Source of the DNA: a bacterium
GTDB taxonomy: Bacteria > UBP14 > UBA6098 > B30-G16
Reading direction: 5' to 3'
Assembly (NCBI GenBank): GCA_027064665.1
Contig: JAMOPH010000260.1
Span: forward strand, 1 to 10,550
DNA length: 10,550 nt
In this document: positions 8,601 to 10,550 of the stretch, in pieces
Numbering within the stretch: position 1 is the stretch's first letter
Layout of the letters: every line of letters starts with the position of its first letter
Notes under the pieces: generated by a model
The model's database searches: none
What the model saw: only the letters and a program-made list of their open reading frames with translations
What the model was told of the DNA's origin: nothing
Translations under genes and position numbers: made by a program

Positions 8601-10550
8601 ACAATCCGAACCGGGAACAGCACGCCCTCAACAAATTCCGTGTCCGGGTCAAAGGACAGGTATGTCCCGGAAAGATTCAGATGCGGCGATGAGAGGTCAA
8701 TATCGGTGCCGTCAATGTTGACCACCAGCGAGGCGCTGTCAATTCCGGCGGCGTCCCACACGGTCCAGATTATCGCCGAATCTATGCAACTGACGAAAAC
8801 CGACTCCGGCGGGAACATCAGCATGGTGGTGGGTCCGCGGTAGTCAAAGAAATAGTTGAAGCAGTAGGGCGCCATAGTGTTCGGGTCGCAGAGGTCTGGC
8901 CGGTCCTGCGCCGATTGGACGCATATCCGCAGACTGTCGCCGTCGGTGGGCGTTATGCCCATCCCCGACAGCGTGAAACTCAGCGTGTCGCCGTGATAGT
9001 TCATATCCCCGGCGGGATAGGAATACATCGTTGTCCCGATTATCAGCCTGATGGAGGCGGGATTGACGCCGGAGATGTCGTCCCGAAGGATTATGTCCAC
9101 GGCGGCATCGCCGGTGGAAAAACTCGTCCCCTCCGGTGGATTGACGCCCGCAACATACGGCGGGGACAGGTCAACCACAAAGCGCCAGTTGAGAGGCACA
9201 TCCGGGCTGGGGGTGCCCAGCATATCCTCAGCGGAGACCAGAGAGACATCAACGGTCTCGCCGTCCGCCCAGTTGGTGGACGGGATGAACCGCAGTGTGT
9301 CGTCGTGGTAGGAGAGTTCCGGGTTTGCGGTGGTGTAGGTGTTCCCGTTGATGACCATCTGGATTGAGGACTCATCCACGCCGTTGCCGTCGGTGAGGGA
9401 GACATAGATGGGCTGGTCGGCGCAGGCGGTGATTTGCCCGTCGGTGGGTTCCAGCACGACCGCTTCAGGTCCCTGCGAGGAGAGAATATAACTCCAGCAC
9501 GAGTCGGGCATTGTGTTGGGCGGGCAGTAGTCAGGCGAGTCGGCGGCACGAACGCAGATTAAAATCGTGTCGCCATCGGAAAATTCCATCCCGCACGCCG
9601 AGGGGGTGATGGTTATCGTAGAGCCGTCCCAAACGGCGCAACTGTCGGCAACTCCGAAGACTGCGCCGTTGACATTTACCACAATTGAGGAGTCGTCCAC
9701 GCCGGAGCCGTCATCCGCCAGCCCGATGGACACCGAAAATTCCGATGAGGTCAACACAGTCCCTGCCGGCGGCGTGATTGAGGTTATCTCCGGCGGCGTG
9801 TAGTCGGTGTAGAACGAGAACACAAGCGAATCGCCGGCAAGTGCGTTCCCGCCGATGTCCCTCACGCCCCACAGGACGATGTGAATCTCGCCCTCGGGCA
9901 ATGGTCCCGGCGGATAGAACTGAAGCAGTGTGTCGCCGATGAAGTTGAGGTTCGTGTCGGCGAGGGTGTAGTCGGTGCCGTCCACCCGCAGATGAATTGA
10001 TGAGGTGCTTATCCCCAAATCGTCGGTCAGGCGGATGAGGATGTTCTGGTCGTCGCAGGAGGAATACGCCCCCGGCGTGGGTTCAATCACCCCGGCGACG
10101 GGTCCGTTGGTGTCAAAGATGTATGTGAAGCAGGCGGTGTCGCCGTTGTTCGGTCCGCAGTATTCGGCGGGAACGAGGTCATCGGCGGTTATGCAGACCT
10201 CAACGGTGTCGCCGGTGGCAAAGGACAGTCCCGCCGAGGCAAAATCCACACTGACCGTGCCGGTGCCTGCATCGTAGGAAACTCCGGAGGCAAGCGGAGT
10301 CCCATCCACCATAGCGGACACCGATGCCGGGTCAACGCCGGCGCCGGCGTCCTCAATGTGTGCAGTGATTGTCGGCGAGGGCTCGGTTATTATGCTTCCC
10401 GAGGATGGGCTTTCATCGGAGACCACAGGACCCGCAAGGTCAATCATAAAACTCCACGGTCCGCCGGAGGTGATGTCGTTCCCGGCGAGGTCCTGCGCCG
10501 CAGGGACGCTCACCTCAACAGTTTCGCCGTCAGCCCAGCCGCCGGCGGGA
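2672..10550 (-). CDS. Giant Ig-like tandem-repeat surface protein, 5' partial
   Basis: The frame is open through the right edge of the window, so at least 2,625 residues are visible and the true start is missing. The GTG at 10513 is internal: the codons before it (…G-G-W-A-D-G-E-T-V-E-V) match a module found elsewhere in the protein (W-A-D-G-E-T-V-D-V-S-L). Residues here are counted from that GTG. The protein consists of about 24 complete Ig-like modules of two alternating kinds (residues 30-2515), then a 98-residue C-terminal domain with PNGDGVND (2529-2536). The modules resemble bacterial Ig-like (Big_5/SbsA-type) folds: P-P-x-x-G at the start, D-x-x-S-G-V-D-x-S-S-I and V-N-G in the middle, D-G-D-T-V before the last strands, and V-D-L-S-P-P at the joint. 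No catalytic domain is seen. It is probably a very long secreted or cell-surface fibre, adhesin or stalk. It lies directly upstream of, and overlaps, the lamin-tail gene. Confidence 0.9.
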   Translation of the reverse strand, partial: PAGGWADGETVEVSVPAAQDLAGNDITSGGPWSFMIDLAGPVVSDESPSSGSIITEPSPTITAHIEDAGAGVDPASVSAMVDGTPLASGVSYDAGTGTVSVDFASAGLSFATGDTVEVCITADDLVPAEYCGPNNGDTACFTYIFDTNGPVAGVIEPTPGAYSSCDDQNILIRLTDDLGISTSSIHLRVDGTDYTLADTNLNFIGDTLLQFYPPGPLPEGEIHIVLWGVRDIGGNALAGDSLVFSFYTDYTPPEITSITPPAGTVLTSSEFSVSIGLADDGSGVDDSSIVVNVNGAVFGVADSCAVWDGSTITITPSACGMEFSDGDTILICVRAADSPDYCPPNTMPDSCWSYILSSQGPEAVVLEPTDGQITACADQPIYVSLTDGNGVDESSIQMVINGNTYTTANPELSYHDDTLRFIPSTNWADGETVDVSLVSAEDMLGTPSPDVPLNWRFVVDLSPPYVAGVNPPEGTSFSTGDAAVDIILRDDISGVNPASIRLIIGTTMYSYPAGDMNYHGDTLSFTLSGMGITPTDGDSLRICVQSAQDRPDLCDPNTMAPYCFNYFFDYRGPTTMLMFPPESVFVSCIDSAIIWTVWDAAGIDSASLVVNIDGTDIDLSSPHLNLSGTYLSFDPDTEFVEGVLFPVRIVHIEDGIGNAEGPLEWWVGFDTTAPVIDNPDPPDGGVCPTSTPVLSVHITDNAAGVYPYWARMIINDTDTLHAVLGELDWDSTTSRLSVDLASAGIYLPGGETTTVCIDSVFDRAYGCGRNEAPRFCWSFRVDEGGPVAELISPPDGAITSCNPETLVIRLRDNNGIEWDSTILSVNGITYPVPSAEVFIWDDSTIAFIPSAPFDDGDTVEFYVVQSSDTLGHTSSSFPRWHIIVDITPPVIVGVSPADGGFIGDSWACVLTDSVSGVDTESIAITVNGTDATAEISGEGILLDLSEFAFSDTDSVQICLTARDRVNWCEPNEVSRCFNYYIDRTPPTAEVLAPEDGVISACDDQGAQWLVADYFGADIASIVIIVNGETLGVDSPEISVRGDTVFYTPTGLHDGDTITATLHYLTDLAGNASTPDAGVRYVIDLSPPVFVGSLPPDGAEISDPAPTIYLYIADSIAGVDPSSAHITVNDSVIIPTWDGSAFIVDCEFLGFEFSDGDTVRVCVSVADNPDLCPANTMPETCIAVVVNLSGPATHIISPQNNTFVACVGAEQRILLEISDPDGVDESTIRFAVNGDTFTTASPELDYSGDTLIFTPSTPWGDGDTVRCALVSAADLLGNALASPVEWYFVVDLSPPEFGSPIPAEGAVITDLAGGISVEITDRLSGVDPSSIAIILPSTGDTFTLASGLVWDGTRATVPESLLPPLTDTVRVCAVAGDSPDYCSPNADSFCWYFIIAGAGPVAQAITPLPGQIISCRGDDQIIKIYLHAEDGIDEGSIDLRINSSPVSGTYSADTLTYTPPTPWAHGETVFVYLNAADIYGEALSSPLDYWFVIDTAAPVVDFSAIRTLASATLSVVISDFPAGVDTSAGTITLTNLTTGESADLPISSATTAGDTFNFAFPGGFEIHFGDSLALCAHIADLAQLCGANTADTCIGEKIPDYQYLIPEDGAITACADQEIRLLLPHPGGPMTAALWLNGDTITEMDCEILGDTVVYFTPTPFGSGDTVRVFPLWAGDTTGVQILGRGDTLSFVVDLDPPVADSPTPAPGTTITSGSPVISVYLADSIAGVDTSSIAAVVNGETLTVASPGVSFSDDTLRIDCAAAGITFASGETVQVCITAQDLAQYCPANAMDPFCWEFAVSFEGPVASLVFPEVGSVVACEDTALVIALSDEDGIDAASIRLTVNGTEYTADSAALTFADDTIRFALSGDDGDTVRFSLNAVSDVLGNPLATPLSGYFVFDLAPPYISAWGPTSTTETSPTLWFVLEDDVSGIDWGTLTITIAGVALDTTSPAVSISGDTVYLDCAAAGITFEIGDTTIIVSAGDSPDFCPPNILDAALTLTILPLGEGPVPVLIQPDSGAVISCDGGNIAFYFVSEYDLLTDSLGLVIGDTLRLVSAFSPPGLTVHGDTVEFNLPGTFASGDTVWFEPIGRDIYLNPAASARWFFVVDTDPPTVELLSPASPNYDWLAEIGILVEDQLAGVNWDTAAVEIITPRGTWHLEADSAGMTIVGDTVRIDPDEVNGHQEWTPEQDSALLYFHEDETTYVVVHACDQAQLCGANCSAETLWFYTGDDDTVPPEIAGWTPESAAAGTEFNLTISAADPSGLGPCCFAVIDGETISVSVSPTAGDTFAVTIENLPAPLPGETLWAEIHLCDDDHDFLNDSDRATAVESVFVVGAYGEGPTAEFIQPLEGEYTSCDSGPVVAVLSDPDRISHENTVFIAGGETLAVEWRGDTAFIYPHHRWQNGDEVVISLAHCEDALGNPGDTVSLNFVVDTQPPQIVLTSPDTGIVFDLSAVELEIEDGLSGVGEAYLVVAGDTIALAGSVPVDLSGYATPGETLWIEATACDNALWCGNNCATQSFWFLPAPQTPCDAYPIPFTPNGDGVNDVIYFDFPGMVKDGATVTILTADGVLVRRMELSPALPHTSAFWDGTDEDGNPVPPGIYIYFITRNGSTLCKGSISLAR
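2675..2968 (-). other. C-terminal sorting-type domain (CHU_C/FlgD-Ig-like) of the giant protein
   Basis: Residues 2516-2613 of the giant protein read P-I-P-F-T-P-N-G-D-G-V-N-D, then a beta-rich stretch with V-T-I-L-T-A-D-G-V-L-V-R-R-M, then W-D-G-T-D-E-D-G-N-P-V-P-P-G-I-Y-I-Y, and end 8 residues after a final cysteine. FTPNGDGVND is the start of gliding-motility-type C-terminal domains, and W-D-G-x-x-x-x-G-x-x-V-x-x-G-x-Y-x-Y is the FlgD Ig-like pattern. Such tails direct type IX secretion and surface attachment in Bacteroidota and are common on surface proteins of other FCB-type phyla. Whether this organism has that secretion system cannot be judged from the window. Confidence 0.75.
2969..10426 (-). 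repeat. Array of alternating type I / type II Ig-like modules
   Basis: Module boundaries come from the recurring joints x-G-P (I to II) and V-D-x-x-P-P (II to I). From the N-terminal side, I/II pairs lie at 10100-10426/9791-10099, 9467-9790/9158-9466, 8831-9157/8528-8830, 8192-8527/7883-8191, 7592-7882/7289-7591, 6980-7288/6668-6979, 6353-6667/6059-6352, 5753-6058/5459-5752, 5135-5458/4835-5134 and 4520-4834/4211-4519. Then come I (3836-4210), I-like (3521-3835), II (3233-3520) and I (2969-3232). A partial type II module lies at 10427-10550. Type I has C-x(9-11)-C-x(7-8)-C near its end, e.g. V-C-I…Y-C-P-P-N-T-M-P-D-S-C. Type II has a single S/A-C about 15 residues in, often followed by D-D-Q or A-D-Q. 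Module length is 96-125 residues. Copies are clearly diverged in sequence, so this is not a recent amplification. Confidence 0.88.

Noticed and set aside
2969..10426. Tandem array considered as recent DNA repeat expansion or CRISPR-like array
   Set aside because: Unit length is about 300 bases, in frame, with protein-level conservation only; there are no short identical repeats with unique spacers.

Overview
The window carries three protein-coding genes and almost no non-coding DNA. The base composition looks GC-rich (judged by eye, not computed). No RNA gene, mobile element or CRISPR array was seen. The mix of genes is a Spy/CpxP-like periplasmic protein, a giant Ig-like repeat protein ending in a PNGDGVND/FlgD-like C-terminal domain of the kind used as a sorting tag by type IX secretion, and a lamin-tail-domain protein. 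This suggests a Gram-negative bacterium of the FCB superphylum or an allied uncultured phylum (WOR-3, Zixibacteria or Cloacimonadota-type lineages). That assignment is an inference from gene style; nothing in the window fixes the taxon.

Layout. Bases 1-252 (+) hold the 3' end of a small Spy/CpxP-like gene that begins before the window. Bases 253-317 are the only intergenic DNA and hold a strong terminator hairpin shared by two convergent transcripts. Bases 318-2675 (-) encode a 785-residue exported protein with two lamin-tail domains, each followed by an Ig-like segment, plus a Cys-rich C-terminal region. Bases 2672-10550 (-) encode a giant protein of more than 2,600 residues that is still open at the right edge, so its N-terminus, signal peptide and promoter lie outside the window. 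The two minus-strand genes overlap by 4 bases (ATGA) and are read as one operon.

The most interesting content is the architecture of the giant protein. It is a regular alternation of two different ~100-residue Ig-like modules, called I and II here. Module I carries a three-cysteine signature, C-x(9-11)-C-x(7-8)-C, and module II carries a single cysteine near its start. The distance from the last module-I cysteine to the module-II cysteine is exactly 25 residues in eight of nine consecutive pairs. The pattern changes in a structured way at the C-terminal end: one module loses two of the three cysteines together, alternation breaks once, and a variant C-D-x-A-x-x-C-G-x-N-C signature appears only in modules not followed by module II. 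This looks like a disulfide-stapled extracellular stalk. The genes together probably make cell-surface or secreted structures, with the lamin-tail protein co-produced as a partner; that partnership is inferred only from the operon layout.
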